From contig JAJEBE010000057.1 in NCBI GenBank assembly GCA_022822545.1, positions 1-64,000 of the forward strand: a DNA stretch of 64,000 bases, in the 5' to 3' direction. Positions 1-8,701 of this stretch are shown here, one piece after another; within the stretch, counting starts at the first letter, position 1, and every line of letters starts with the position of its first letter. The translations under genes and the position numbers were made by a program. This DNA comes from Anaerolineae bacterium (lineage in GTDB: Bacteria > Chloroflexota > Anaerolineae > Aggregatilineales > Phototrophicaceae). The notes beneath the pieces are model-generated. The model was given only the letters and a program-made list of their open reading frames with translations. It ran no database searches and was not told the DNA's origin.

Positions 1-1
1 C

Positions 2-331
2 ATTTACACGGTGCCGTCCTTCCTTGATCTCGATGCCCACCTATACAATCAGTATCACTCGGGGCAGTGGGGCAGCTTCAATTCTTGCAGTTTCTACCAG
101 AATGATCGGGTTGATGAGCTGCTAGACACCGCGCGCGTCACCGGCGATGCCGCAATGCGCGAATCGATGTACGCCGAAGCGCAAGAAGTCATCAATGAGG
201 ACCAGCCTTCGGTTTGGATGTATACCCTAAGCAGCGGCACGGGGATGCACAAATGCGTGAAGGGCTATCGCTACTCGCCGTATTATCAGGTCACAGTCCT
301 ATTCCAGGATCTGTGGATGGACGGGTGTTAG
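2..331 (+). CDS. ABC transporter substrate-binding protein, family 5 (C-terminal fragment)
   Basis: This is the end of a gene that begins before the window; the reading frame is open from base 2 to the TAG at 329-331. The fragment contains an aromatic-rich segment (YNQYHSGQWGSFN), then NDRVDELLDTAR and a pattern of the type YAEAQEVINEDQPSVWMY, followed by a tail around a last strand. This is how the C-terminal lobe of family 5 (oligopeptide/dipeptide/nickel) extracellular binding proteins looks. Opp/Dpp-type permease and ATPase genes follow in the same direction, so it is the periplasmic or surface receptor of that importer. The substrate cannot be told from this part. Confidence 0.85.
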   Translation: MYTVPSFLDLDAHLYNQYHSGQWGSFNSCSFYQNDRVDELLDTARVTGDAAMRESMYAEAQEVINEDQPSVWMYTLSSGTGMHKCVKGYRYSPYYQVTVLFQDLWMDGC

Positions 332-350
332 GCTAAGTCAACATTCCTAC

Positions 351-376
351 GGGGGCGATCCGACGGGTTGCCCCCC
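351..376 (+). other. Intergenic hairpin after the binding-protein gene
   Basis: A GC-rich inverted repeat (arms GGGGGCGATCC and GGGTTGCCCCC, loop GAC, with G-U pairs) lies 19 bases after the stop of the binding-protein gene. No T-run follows, so it is more likely an mRNA-stabilising or attenuating hairpin than a full terminator. It resembles a diverged copy of the GTAGGGGC repeat family in this window. Confidence 0.55.
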
Positions 377-393
377 TATGTTAGGGGAAAGCT

Positions 394-420
394 GCGGGCG
401 ACCTGATAGGCCGCCCCTAC
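394..420 (-). repeat. GTAGGGGC palindromic repeat unit
   Basis: On the minus strand the unit reads GTAGGGGC, then arms GGGCGGCCT / AGGTCGCCC around ATC, ending in CGC. One arm position is a G-U pair. It lies between the binding-protein and first permease genes. Confidence 0.75.
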
Positions 421-484
421 AATCCTTTCCGGGAGAGGGAATGGCGGGCTTGCTGCAAGTGTCATGTTAAGCTAGCCGTGTAAT

Positions 485-1498
485 ATGAACATCCGCTTCT
501 ACATCCTCAGGCGCATCGTCCTCGTCATACCGACCTTGCTCGGCTTGAGCATCCTGACCTTTTCCATCGCTCGCATCGTCCCGGGCGATCCCGTCGGCTT
601 GGCCGCCGGCCCTCAAGCGACCGAAGAAATCAAGGCAGCCTTGCGGCGCGAACTGGGCTTGGACCAGCCCTTGCCCATCCAATACGTCAATTATATGACC
701 GGGCTCTTCCGCGGCGACTGGGGGGAATCGCTCTACACTCGCCGCTCTGTCATCGGCGACTTGCGCACGTTCTGGCCCGCCACCCTCGAGCTGACTACTG
801 CCGCCGTCGCCATCGCTACAATCTTGGGCGTCCCGGCCGGCGTCATCTCGGCCATGTATCGCAACCGTCTGCCCGACCACGTCGCCCGCGTTCTATCCCT
901 CTTCTTCGTCAGCTTTCCTTCATTTTGGCTGGCGATGATCTTTCAGACCTGGTTCGGGCTCGAATTGGGCTGGTTCCCGATCAGCAAGCGACTGCCTGTA
1001 CTGGTCGCGCCGCCGGCCGCCACGACCGGTTTGTTCTTGGTCGACAGCCTCATCCAACTGGACTTGCAAACCTTCCTCGTATCGCTGCGCCACTTATTCA
1101 TTCCGGCGCTCGTGCTCTCATTTGGCGCCTTCGCCAGCATCACTCGCATCACCCGCGCCAGCATGGTCGAAGCGCTGGAAAAAGACTTCGTCCGCATGGA
1201 GCGCGCCATCGGCATCCCTTATCGCATCATCATCTTCAAATATGTGCTGCGCAACGCCCTCATCGCTACCATCACCGTCATCTCGCTCAATTTCGGCTGG
1301 CTGATGGCGGGGGCGATTCTGATTGAAACCATCTTCGATTGGCCCGGGCTGGGATTATATGCCGTCAAAGCGTCGCTCAGCCTCGATTTTCAGCCGATCA
1401 TGGGTATCGCCATTCTTTATGGCATCGTCTTCAGCATCGTGAATATCCTGACCGATATTGTCTACGGCATCCTGGACCCGAGGATTCGCTATGGCTGA
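485..1498 (+). CDS. Opp/Dpp-type ABC transporter permease (first subunit)
   Basis: This 337-residue membrane protein is the DppB/OppB-type subunit of a peptide-class importer. The N-terminus (RFYILRRIVLVIPTLLGLSILTF) is the standard first membrane helix of the family, followed by the IVPGDP motif near residue 33 and a long extracellular loop. A C-terminal binding-protein-dependent transport domain has the EAL/EKDFVRMERAIGIP coupling-helix segment near residues 232-246 that docks the ATPase. The length is typical. It overlaps the next permease by 8 bases, so the two are translationally coupled. No clear ribosome binding site precedes the ATG. Substrate unknown; the DUF917/hydantoinase genes downstream suggest peptides or a cyclic amino-acid derivative. 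Confidence 0.93.
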   Translation: MNIRFYILRRIVLVIPTLLGLSILTFSIARIVPGDPVGLAAGPQATEEIKAALRRELGLDQPLPIQYVNYMTGLFRGDWGESLYTRRSVIGDLRTFWPATLELTTAAVAIATILGVPAGVISAMYRNRLPDHVARVLSLFFVSFPSFWLAMIFQTWFGLELGWFPISKRLPVLVAPPAATTGLFLVDSLIQLDLQTFLVSLRHLFIPALVLSFGAFASITRITRASMVEALEKDFVRMERAIGIPYRIIIFKYVLRNALIATITVISLNFGWLMAGAILIETIFDWPGLGLYAVKASLSLDFQPIMGIAILYGIVFSIVNILTDIVYGILDPRIRYG

Positions 1499-2396
1499 GC
1501 TGCCCTCGATCCAGCCAGAAAAGCGGAAAAGCGCGCGTTCGGCTCGCTGGGAGAATTTCGCCCGCGGCATCTACCGCTTCCGTTCCAATACCTTGTCGAT
1601 GATCGGTCTCACGATGCTGATCTTCATCTTGCTCGTGGCGGTCTTCGCGCCAATCATCGCCCCTTATCCCGAAGACGCCAGCGGCAAGACCCGCGTCATC
1701 GCCCGTTTGCAGCCGCCCAGCGCCGAATTCGCTTTCGGCACCGACAAGATCGGCCGCGATATCTTCAGCCGCGTCGTCATGGGCACGGGCCTGGCGCTGC
1801 AAGTCGGCACGGTCATCATCTTGCTGGCGACGACAATCGGCGTCACCATCGGCGCTATCTCCGGTTATGCCGGCGGCTGGCTTGATGATTTTCTCATGCG
1901 CATCACTGACATTTTCCTGACCGTGCCCGCCCTCGTCTTGGCGATTGCCATCTCGGCCGCGCTTGGCAAGGGCATCATCAACGCCATGATCGGCATTTCG
2001 CTGGTCTGGTGGCCCGGCTTCGCCCGCCTGACGCGGAGCTTGGTGCTGTCCTTGCGCGAGGAGCCCTTCGTGGAAGCGGCTTATGGCATCGGCGCCGGCC
2101 ACATGCGCATCATCTTCCGCCACATCCTGCCCAACGCCGTCTCGCCCATCATCATCAAAATGACCACCGACTTCGGCTTCGCCGTTCTCACCGCCGCCGC
2201 GCTGGGCTTCATCGGCTTGGGCGCGCAGCCGCCGACGCCGGAATGGGGCGCCATGATCAACGACGGCCGCCGCTTTTTCCCTGACGAATGGTGGATCGCC
2301 ACCTTTCCCGGCATTGCCATCTGGCTGATGGTTTTCAGTTGGAACCTTATTGGCGATGGCTTGCGCGATGTCCTCGATCCACGCTCGCGGCGCTAG
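1491..2396 (+). CDS. Opp/Dpp-type ABC transporter permease (second subunit)
   Basis: A 301-residue DppC/OppC-type permease. It has an N-terminal cytoplasmic stretch, a first helix near residues 36-57 (MIGLTMLIFILLVAVFAPIIAPY), the FGTDKIGRDIFSRVVMG segment that marks this subunit, and about five further helices with the coupling segment EEPFVEAAYGIGAGHMRI. An in-frame ATG lies 33 bases upstream, but the ATG at 1491 overlaps the stop of the first permease by 8 bases and gives the usual family N-terminus, so I chose it. It pairs with the preceding gene to form the membrane channel of the importer. Confidence 0.92.
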   Translation: MAELPSIQPEKRKSARSARWENFARGIYRFRSNTLSMIGLTMLIFILLVAVFAPIIAPYPEDASGKTRVIARLQPPSAEFAFGTDKIGRDIFSRVVMGTGLALQVGTVIILLATTIGVTIGAISGYAGGWLDDFLMRITDIFLTVPALVLAIAISAALGKGIINAMIGISLVWWPGFARLTRSLVLSLREEPFVEAAYGIGAGHMRIIFRHILPNAVSPIIIKMTTDFGFAVLTAAALGFIGLGAQPPTPEWGAMINDGRRFFPDEWWIATFPGIAIWLMVFSWNLIGDGLRDVLDPRSRR

Positions 2397-2894
2397 CTCG
2401 ATTCACCACGGAGATACAGAAGTAGAATCAAGCAAATGATGCGAAAACTAACCCCAAAGGCTCAAAGAGCACAAAGGTTGATTGCCACAGAGACACCGAG
2501 ACACAGGGTTGTAGGCACTGGTGTAGGGGCTGGTGGATAGTGCGCACTTATCAATTCTGGGTCAGGGTTGGCGCATTAGAATTGGGGGATTTGTGCCTTT
2601 TCCGACTTTTGAGCGGCCGCCGTTACCGGGCGAACAGAGGCAGATATATCGGAAGTTGCAGCAATTTAGTTCGCGCAGACGCTGGGAAGAGGCGCCCTTC
2701 AGCGTTAGGCGCTGGGTTAAACGCTGGCTGGTTGCGTGGTTTTGGTATTTGCTCATCAGCGTGGGACTTGCGGTTTTGGCCTATGTATTGCTTCAGTAAG
2801 GCAGGTCGTCAGTCGCGAGGACCATGCCAATCCCTCTGCGCCCTCTGTGTTTGCTCGTTTTCTCTGTGGTAAAGAAATCTAGGTGTAGCGCTTA
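2397..2894. repeat. Intergenic region with decayed CTCTGTGG-type repeats
   Basis: About 500 bases separate the second permease from the first ATPase, while other junctions of this operon are tight. Both ends hold purine-rich repeat debris: CCACAGAGACACCGAGACAC near 2485-2505, and the opposite-strand motif CTCTGCGCCCTCTGTG near 2836-2852 with TCTCTGTGG near 2861-2870. A similar CTCTGTGCGCTCTGTGG lies at 15294-15311. The middle may encode a small membrane protein (2533-2799). The region is less G+C-rich than its flanks and looks like an insertion. Confidence 0.5.
2533..2799 (+). CDS. Possible small single-span membrane protein
   Basis: An open frame of 88 codons with a GTG start lies in the long gap between permease and ATPase genes. 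The product would be basic in the middle (several RR and KR pairs) and end in one convincing membrane helix (WLVAWFWYLLISVGLAVLAY) close to the C-terminus, like a tail-anchored protein. I recognise no family. There is no good ribosome binding site and the surroundings are repeat debris, so it may be a chance frame or the remnant of a mobile unit. The overlapping frame at 2540-2872 looks less protein-like. Confidence 0.35.
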   Translation: MDSAHLSILGQGWRIRIGGFVPFPTFERPPLPGEQRQIYRKLQQFSSRRRWEEAPFSVRRWVKRWLVAWFWYLLISVGLAVLAYVLLQ

Positions 2895-3920
2895 ATGGCC
2901 GACCTGCTCAACATAGACAACCTGCACCTGGAATTCCACACCTACGATGGCGTCGTCAAGGTGCTGGCCGGCGTCGACCTGAAGATGCAGCGCGGCGATG
3001 TGCTCGGCTTGGTCGGCGAGACCGGCTGCGGAAAGTCCATGACCGCGCTCTCCGTCCCGCGCCTCATCCCCATGCCGCCGGGCAAAATCACCGCCGGGCG
3101 CGTGACCTTCAACGGCGAGGACATCCTGAGCAAGACAGAAAGCGAGATGGAAGCTTTTCGCGCGCGCCATGTCGGCATGATCTTCCAGGATCCGGTCACC
3201 AACTTGAACCCGCTTTTTACCATCCGCGAGCAGCTTGTCGATGCCGTGCTCTACCAGCGCGCTCAAGGGCAGAAAGTGCCCGGGCGCTGGCGCGGCTTCC
3301 TGCCGTCAGTGCGGCAAATGCGAAAAGACGCTCACGATCGCGCGGTTGAGCTCATGCGTTTGACCGGCATCCCCGATGGCGACAAGCGCATCTACGACTA
3401 CCCGCATCAATTCAGCGGCGGCATGCGTCAGCGCGTCTTGATCGCTATGGCGCTGGCCGGCGACCCCGACTTGCTCATCGCCGACGAGCCGACCACCGCT
3501 CTCGATGTGACGATACAAGCGCAGATCCTGCGGCTGATTCGCTCGCTGGTGAAGCAACTCGGCTTGACTGTGCTGCTCATCACGCATAATCTCGGCGTGG
3601 TCGCCCGCAGTTGCGAGCGCGTCGCCGTCATGTACTCGGGCCGCGTCATCGAGGAATCGCCTGTGCGCGAACTTTTCAAAAATCCCAAGCATCCCTACAC
3701 CCGCGGCTTGATCGCGGCGGTGCCGCAGAAGGATATCTCTCGCGGCGGCCTGGAAGGCATCCCGGGCATGATTCCCAATTTGATCGATCCGCCGGCCGGC
3801 TGCCGCTTTCACCCCCGCTGCCCGCAAGTCATGGATATCTGCCGCAGCGCCGTTCCGCCGGCTGTCAGCGTCGGCGCCGACCATAGCGCCGCCTGCTTTT
3901 TGTATCCGGAGGACGCATGA
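2895..3920 (+). CDS. Opp/Dpp-type ABC transporter ATPase (D subunit)
   Basis: This 341-residue ATPase energises the peptide-class importer. Visible elements are Walker A GETGCGKS (residues 41-48), the Q-loop in [12 protein letters not shown] (95-106), the signature FSGGMRQR (173-180), Walker B LLIADEP (193-199) and the switch histidine in LLITHNL. The C-terminal extension with [15 protein letters not shown] is the oligopeptide-transporter ATPase tail, which typically carries clustered cysteines. It overlaps the second ATPase gene by 4 bases. Length and motif order match DppD/OppD. Confidence 0.94.
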   Translation: MADLLNIDNLHLEFHTYDGVVKVLAGVDLKMQRGDVLGLVGETGCGKSMTALSVPRLIPMPPGKITAGRVTFNGEDILSKTESEMEAFRARHVGMIFQDPVTNLNPLFTIREQLVDAVLYQRAQGQKVPGRWRGFLPSVRQMRKDAHDRAVELMRLTGIPDGDKRIYDYPHQFSGGMRQRVLIAMALAGDPDLLIADEPTTALDVTIQAQILRLIRSLVKQLGLTVLLITHNLGVVARSCERVAVMYSGRVIEESPVRELFKNPKHPYTRGLIAAVPQKDISRGGLEGIPGMIPNLIDPPAGCRFHPRCPQVMDICRSAVPPAVSVGADHSAACFLYPEDA

Positions 3921-4915
3921 GCCCCCTCCTCGAAGTCAACAACCTGCAAAAACACTTCCCGGTGCGCGGCGGTTTGCTTAATCGCATCGTCAGCGATTTC
4001 CGCGCTGTGGACGATGTCAGCTTCGCCTTGCGGGAAGGCAAGACTTTGGGCTTGGTCGGCGAATCCGGCTCGGGCAAGACCACCATCGGCAAGTGCATTC
4101 TGCGCTTGCTGGAGCCGACCGCCGGGCAAATCCTCTACGACGGGGCGGACATCACTCATCTCAAGCAGCGCGACCTGCGCCGCCTGAGGGGGGAAATCCA
4201 GATGATTTATCAAGCGCCGGCCGCCTCGCTGAACGGGCGCATGACCGTCGGGGGGATCATCGGCGAGCCACTCTGGATCCACGAGGGTCTCAAAGGCGAT
4301 GTCGCGCGGGAACGCGTGCTCGAGCTCATGAACGTGGTCGGCTTGAAAGAAGAGCACTATTACCGCTACCCGCATGAATTCAGCGGCGGGCAGCAGCAGC
4401 GCATCGGCATCGCCCGCGCCCTGGCCGTGCAACCGCGCTTGATTGTGCTGGACGAGCCGACCTCGGCGCTGGATGTCTCGGTGCAGGCGCAGATCCTCAA
4501 CTTGCTGCAAGACCTGCAAGATCAATTCGACCTGACTTATCTCTTCATCTCGCACGATCTCGGCGTCGTGCGTTATATGTGCGATGAGGTGGCGCTGCTT
4601 TATCTGGGCAAAATCGTTGAAGTCGCCGAGACGGAAGTCATCTTTGAAGCGCCCAAGCACCCTTATACGCAAGCGCTGATTTCGGCCATCCCCGAGCCGG
4701 ACCCGGATATGCAGCGCGAAGAAATCATTCTGCGGGGAGAATTGTCGTCGTCCCCCCTGATGCATCGGGGGGGCGGCTGTCCCTTCGCGCCCCGCTGCCA
4801 CGCCGAGAAACTGGCGACCTGCGAGACGGTACTGCCGTCGCTGGTTGAAGTGGAGCGGCAACATCAAGTCGCCTGCCATTTGCATCCGCCAATATCCATC
4901 GCGGAGGTTCACTGA
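3917..4915 (+). CDS. Opp/Dpp-type ABC transporter ATPase (F subunit)
   Basis: The second ATPase of the importer, 332 residues. Walker A is GESGSGKT (48-55), the signature is FSGGQQQR, Walker B is LIVLDEP and the switch region LFISHDLG. The long N-terminal stretch LQKHFPVRGGLLNR before the first core strand and the tail GCPFAPRCH mark the DppF/OppF subtype. It overlaps the preceding gene by 4 bases and the first DUF917 gene by 1 base (TGATG). That overlap ties the transporter and the DUF917 enzyme into one transcript. Confidence 0.94.
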   Translation: MSPLLEVNNLQKHFPVRGGLLNRIVSDFRAVDDVSFALREGKTLGLVGESGSGKTTIGKCILRLLEPTAGQILYDGADITHLKQRDLRRLRGEIQMIYQAPAASLNGRMTVGGIIGEPLWIHEGLKGDVARERVLELMNVVGLKEEHYYRYPHEFSGGQQQRIGIARALAVQPRLIVLDEPTSALDVSVQAQILNLLQDLQDQFDLTYLFISHDLGVVRYMCDEVALLYLGKIVEVAETEVIFEAPKHPYTQALISAIPEPDPDMQREEIILRGELSSSPLMHRGGGCPFAPRCHAEKLATCETVLPSLVEVERQHQVACHLHPPISIAEVH

Positions 4916-6015
4916 TGCTGCGTCAAGTTACGCTGGATGATATTCGGCCGATAGGCATCGGCGCCGGCATCCTGGGCACGGGCGGCGGCGGCAACCCCTA
5001 CCTCGGCGGCTTGCACCTGGCCTCGATCATCCGCGAGCGCGGACCGCAAGCCATCATTGATCCCTTCGACCTGGCGGACGATGCGCTCTGCTGCGTCGTC
5101 GGCAGCATCGGCGCGCCCACGGTCAGCATCGAGAAGCTGCCCGAAGGCACGGAGATGTGCCGGGCCCTGCGCCTGCTGGAGGCGCATATCGGCCGCCGCT
5201 TTGATGCCGTCGCCATCGCCGAAATCGGCGGCGCCAATTCGATGCAGCCACTGATCGGCGGTTTGCAAGCGGGCATCCCGACGGTGGATAGCGACAGCAT
5301 GGGGCGCGCTTATCCCGAGATTCAGATGTCAACTTTCCTCTTCGATACCAGCGCGACCGCCGCGTCGCTGGCCATGGTGGACGCGGCTGACAACGCCGCT
5401 GTCGTACCGGCCGCCGTCAGCGATGTCTGGGCGGAAAAAATCGCGCGCAATATAGCCGTCAGCATGGGCGCGCGCGCTGGCTTGGCCGGCACGATCATGA
5501 GCGGCGCGCAGGTCAAGGCAGCCGGCGTCCACTACACGCTGAGCCTGGCGCATCACCTGGGCGCGCAAGTCATCGAGGCGCAAGCGCAGAAATCCGATGT
5601 GCCGGTCGTGGTCGCTGAGGCGCTGGACGGGCAAGTCATTTTCCGCGGCAAGATCGCCGATGTCGAGCGCCGCACGACCAAAGGCTTCGCCCGCGGCGGC
5701 GTCCGCATCGACAGCTTCAGCGGGGGCGACCGGCTGGCAATCGAATTCCAGAACGAATTCTTGATCGCTTATCTCAATGGCGAGGTCGCGGCGACCACGC
5801 CCGATCTCATCTGCATTGTCACGGAAGAGGAGGGCGAGCCGGTCACCACCGAGGTCTTGCGTTACGGCACGCGCGTCGCTGTCATCACTGTGCCCGCGCC
5901 GCCGCAGTTGAAGAGTGAAGCGGCGCTCGAGGTGGTGGGTCCCGGCGCTTTTGGCTACGATGTCGAGTTCCGGCCGCTGCCGGGCGGTGTGATTGGGCTG
6001 CGGCCGCAAGGATAA
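4915..6015 (+). CDS. DUF917 family protein, copy A
   Basis: A 366-residue member of the DUF917 family (PF06032), which from memory has been linked to S-methyl-thiohydantoin desulfurase activity and usually sits beside hydantoinase/oxoprolinase genes. The glycine-rich opening GAGILGTGGGGNPYLGG (near residues 15-31) is the family hallmark, followed by VVGSIGAPTVSIEKLP and the conserved DSDSMGRAYPE segment. The C-terminal part contains FRGKIADVERRTTKGFARG and LRYGTRVAVITVPAP. By its opening (QVTLDDI) and its ending it resembles copy E and differs from copies B-D. It overlaps the ATPase gene by 1 base. The exact reaction is unknown to me. Confidence 0.9.
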   Translation: MLRQVTLDDIRPIGIGAGILGTGGGGNPYLGGLHLASIIRERGPQAIIDPFDLADDALCCVVGSIGAPTVSIEKLPEGTEMCRALRLLEAHIGRRFDAVAIAEIGGANSMQPLIGGLQAGIPTVDSDSMGRAYPEIQMSTFLFDTSATAASLAMVDAADNAAVVPAAVSDVWAEKIARNIAVSMGARAGLAGTIMSGAQVKAAGVHYTLSLAHHLGAQVIEAQAQKSDVPVVVAEALDGQVIFRGKIADVERRTTKGFARGGVRIDSFSGGDRLAIEFQNEFLIAYLNGEVAATTPDLICIVTEEEGEPVTTEVLRYGTRVAVITVPAPPQLKSEAALEVVGPGAFGYDVEFRPLPGGVIGLRPQG

Positions 6016-6056
6016 TTCGACAATGTGATTTGCTCGACTGTTTTATGGAGATACAC

Positions 6057-7067
6057 GTGGTTAAAGCAATCCGATTCACAGTGATGATTCTCGCCTTCTC
6101 GCTTTGCCATGCGGCTGGGGCGCAGGCCTACTCGATTCGCGTAGAATTCAACACGAATTTGCGCGTGGAACCCAGCCTTGACAGCCGCATCGTCGAATCG
6201 GCGACCGCCAGCTCTGTTTTGCAAGTAGTCGACAGTCTCAATCGTTGGTTGAAGATCGACAGGAATGGCCGCGCCGTTTGGATGGCAAGTTGGGTGAGCC
6301 ATACTCGAGTTCGGGACAGCGGCCCATCTGAACAGGCAGCGCAAGTTGACAATTGCTGCTTCGTGGACAGGCAGTGCCATAGCGACCAGGACTGGAGGGA
6401 TGGCTATTGGGCGTACCAACGCAACGAATGCCCGGTCGGCGCATCACAGCCGCAAGTATCAACTCCGCCCACAAGTACCGCATCGTCTCAAGTTGATAAT
6501 TGCTGCTTCGTTGGTCGGCAGTGCCACAGCGATCAGGACTGGAGGGATGGCTATTGGGCTCACCAGAACGGGCAATGCGGTGCGCCAGCATCTGCTGATC
6601 CGACTCGCCCCCTAATCGAGGGTTCAGCCCGTTTCGTTCACCGCGTCAATGGCGCTCTAAACTGGCTCCAACGACGTGCGCCGGATTGGTACGCGTATGT
6701 TACATCTGGAATAGACAAGATTGGACAGAGTTCGCTATACGGAATTAGTTATGCAAAGCTTGCTTCACATGCCGCACACATATCCCACAGTCACGCCTTT
6801 CGCGGAGAGGGCAGAACGGTGGACTACATGATACTCTGCAGTACGCTTGTCCATGAGGCGGCACATATCCACGACGCTGTCGCCGGGCTGTCGTTTGAGG
6901 GTTGGGATGCAGAAATCAGGGCGGAACAAAAGCAGCTTGAGTTCTACAGAGCTGTTGATCCCTATAGCCAGTATGACGCAATTACCTATTTGAAGAGAGG
7001 ACTAGTCAATGAAATCATCAGTATGGAAAGGGGATGGTTGGCCAGTCAATTGAATCGAGAAAATTGA
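6057..7067 (+). CDS. Secreted SH3-like protein with duplicated Cys-rich module and HEAAH metallopeptidase-like motif
   Basis: The GTG at 6057 has GGAG at 6047-6050 and begins a signal peptide (VKAIRFTVMILAFSLCHAAGAQA), so I prefer it to the ATG at 6045; product about 336 residues. After the signal comes a bacterial SH3-like domain (about 26-82), then two nearly identical 30-residue modules (about 96-125 and 145-174) with the pattern VDNCCFV.RQC.SDQDWRDGYWA.Q...C. The C-terminal half holds VHEAAHIHD (HExxH at about 266-270) and a downstream WDAEIRAE glutamate, as in a zinc peptidase. It appears richer in A+T than its neighbours and splits DUF917 copy A from the hydantoinase. An exported protein of unknown target. 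Confidence 0.75.
   Translation: MVKAIRFTVMILAFSLCHAAGAQAYSIRVEFNTNLRVEPSLDSRIVESATASSVLQVVDSLNRWLKIDRNGRAVWMASWVSHTRVRDSGPSEQAAQVDNCCFVDRQCHSDQDWRDGYWAYQRNECPVGASQPQVSTPPTSTASSQVDNCCFVGRQCHSDQDWRDGYWAHQNGQCGAPASADPTRPLIEGSARFVHRVNGALNWLQRRAPDWYAYVTSGIDKIGQSSLYGISYAKLASHAAHISHSHAFRGEGRTVDYMILCSTLVHEAAHIHDAVAGLSFEGWDAEIRAEQKQLEFYRAVDPYSQYDAITYLKRGLVNEIISMERGWLASQLNREN
6342..6578 (+). repeat. Duplicated Cys-rich module inside the metallopeptidase-like gene
   Basis: Two copies of a roughly 90-base coding unit (6342-6431 and 6489-6578) lie 147 bases apart. They are close to identical over the stretch encoding CHSDQDWRDGYWA, with mostly third-position changes between them. Each copy has four cysteines (CC, C, C), which suggests a small disulfide-bonded domain. 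Confidence 0.75.
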
Positions 7068-7158
7068 ATTGTTAAAACTTTGCCGATTGGTATTCGCTTC
7101 ACTCTGAACAACTTGCCATACTTGTTCTGTCTGCTAAGTAATCACAAGGAAAACAAAC

Positions 7159-8700
7159 ATGAGAATCGGAGTAGATGTCGGCGGGACCAACACCGACGCC
7201 GTCTTGATGGACGGCGCGAATGTCATCAGTTCGACCAAAACCCCCACCACCGCTAACGTATCGGAAGGCATCGCCAAAGCATTAAGCACGGTCATCGCCG
7301 ATTCCGGCATTGAAGCAGCCGCCATCGATGGCGTCATGATCGGCACCACGCACTTCACCAATGCCGTCGTCGAACGCAAACACCTGACGCCTACCGCCTG
7401 CATCCGCCTGGGCTTGCCCGCCACCGTCTGCCTGCCGCCCATGGTCGATTGGCCTGATGACCTGCGCGATATGGTCGGCGGCAATTCGCACCTGGCGCAC
7501 GGTGGCCACGAATTCGATGGGCGCGAAATCTCCGCGTATCAACCGGATGAAGTGCGCGAGATCGCCAGGAAGATCCGCGACGCCGGCTTGAGCGCCATCG
7601 CCATCTCGTCGGTCTTCTCGCCGGTCAATTCGACCTTTGAAGAGCAGAGCGCCGAGATCGTCCGCGAGCTCATCCCCGATGCCAATATCACGCTGTCGAG
7701 CGAGATCGGGCGCATCGGCTTGCTGGAGCGGGAGAACGCCGCCATCATGAACTCCTGCCTGCGGCAACTGGCCGCGCGTACGGTGGACGGCTTCAAAGCG
7801 GCGCTGGACGAGTTGCAGATCACCGCGCCCTTTTACATCAGCCAAAATGACGGCACGCTGATGAACGCCGATTTCGCCAAAGAATACCCGGTTCTCACTT
7901 TCGCCTCGGGACCCACCAACAGCATGCGCGGGGCGGCTTTCCTCAGCGGTTTGCGCGATGCCATCGTCGTGGACGTAGGCGGCACCACCACCGATATCGG
8001 CGTCTTGCAGCACGGCTTCCCGCGGGTGGCGGCGCTGGCGGTGGATATTGGCGGCGTCCGCACCAACTTCCGCATGCCCGATACCTACTCCATCGGCCTT
8101 GGCGGCGGCAGTTTGATCGAGAGCGACCCGCTGAAAGTCGGTCCGCGCAGCGTCGGTTACGAGTTGACCGAGAAGGCGCTCGTCTTCGGCGGCGATATTC
8201 TGACCGCGACTGACGTCATCGTGGCCGGCGGCAGTGAAGATATCGGCGACGCGGGGGCCGTCAGCCATCTGGACGCGTCGCTCGTGGCCGCTGTGCAAGC
8301 GCGCATCATGGAGATGATCACGATCGCGGTCGACCGCATGAAGACCAGCGCCACCCCCGTCCCCGTCATCGTGGTCGGCGGCGGCAGCATCCTCGTCACG
8401 GGCGCGATTGAAGGCGCTTCCGAGATTATCAAGCCGGATCACTTCCCGGTGGCCAACGCCATCGGCGCTGCTATCGCCCAGGTGGGCGGCGAATGCGACC
8501 GCATCTTCTCCCTCGCCGAGCTCAGCCGCGATGAGGCCCTCGATCAAGCCAAGAGCGAAGCCAGCAACCGCGCGGTTAACGCCGGCGCGAACGCCGACAG
8601 CATCGAGATTGTCGATGTCGAAGAAGTGCCGCTGGCTTACCTGCCGGGCAACGCCACCCGCATCATGGTCAAAGCCATCGGCGATCTTGTGGAGGCGTAA
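7159..8700 (+). CDS. Hydantoinase/oxoprolinase family protein (HyuA-like)
   Basis: A 513-residue ATP-dependent hydantoinase/oxoprolinase of the short, single-subunit HyuA type. The N-terminal domain opens with IGVDVGGTNTDAVLMDG, the first phosphate loop of the actin-like fold. The main domain has SQNDGT, TFASGPTNSMRGAAFLSG and the second phosphate loop VVDVGGTTTDIG, with GGGS.. near the end. The family opens cyclic amides (5-oxoproline, hydantoins) with ATP. It is followed 1 base later by DUF917 copy B, and this gene pair is a recurrent arrangement. With the five DUF917 genes and the Opp-type importer it suggests breakdown of an imported hydantoin- or thiohydantoin-like compound; the substrate is an inference. 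Confidence 0.92.
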   Translation: MRIGVDVGGTNTDAVLMDGANVISSTKTPTTANVSEGIAKALSTVIADSGIEAAAIDGVMIGTTHFTNAVVERKHLTPTACIRLGLPATVCLPPMVDWPDDLRDMVGGNSHLAHGGHEFDGREISAYQPDEVREIARKIRDAGLSAIAISSVFSPVNSTFEEQSAEIVRELIPDANITLSSEIGRIGLLERENAAIMNSCLRQLAARTVDGFKAALDELQITAPFYISQNDGTLMNADFAKEYPVLTFASGPTNSMRGAAFLSGLRDAIVVDVGGTTTDIGVLQHGFPRVAALAVDIGGVRTNFRMPDTYSIGLGGGSLIESDPLKVGPRSVGYELTEKALVFGGDILTATDVIVAGGSEDIGDAGAVSHLDASLVAAVQARIMEMITIAVDRMKTSATPVPVIVVGGGSILVTGAIEGASEIIKPDHFPVANAIGAAIAQVGGECDRIFSLAELSRDEALDQAKSEASNRAVNAGANADSIEIVDVEEVPLAYLPGNATRIMVKAIGDLVEA

Positions 8701-8701
8701 A

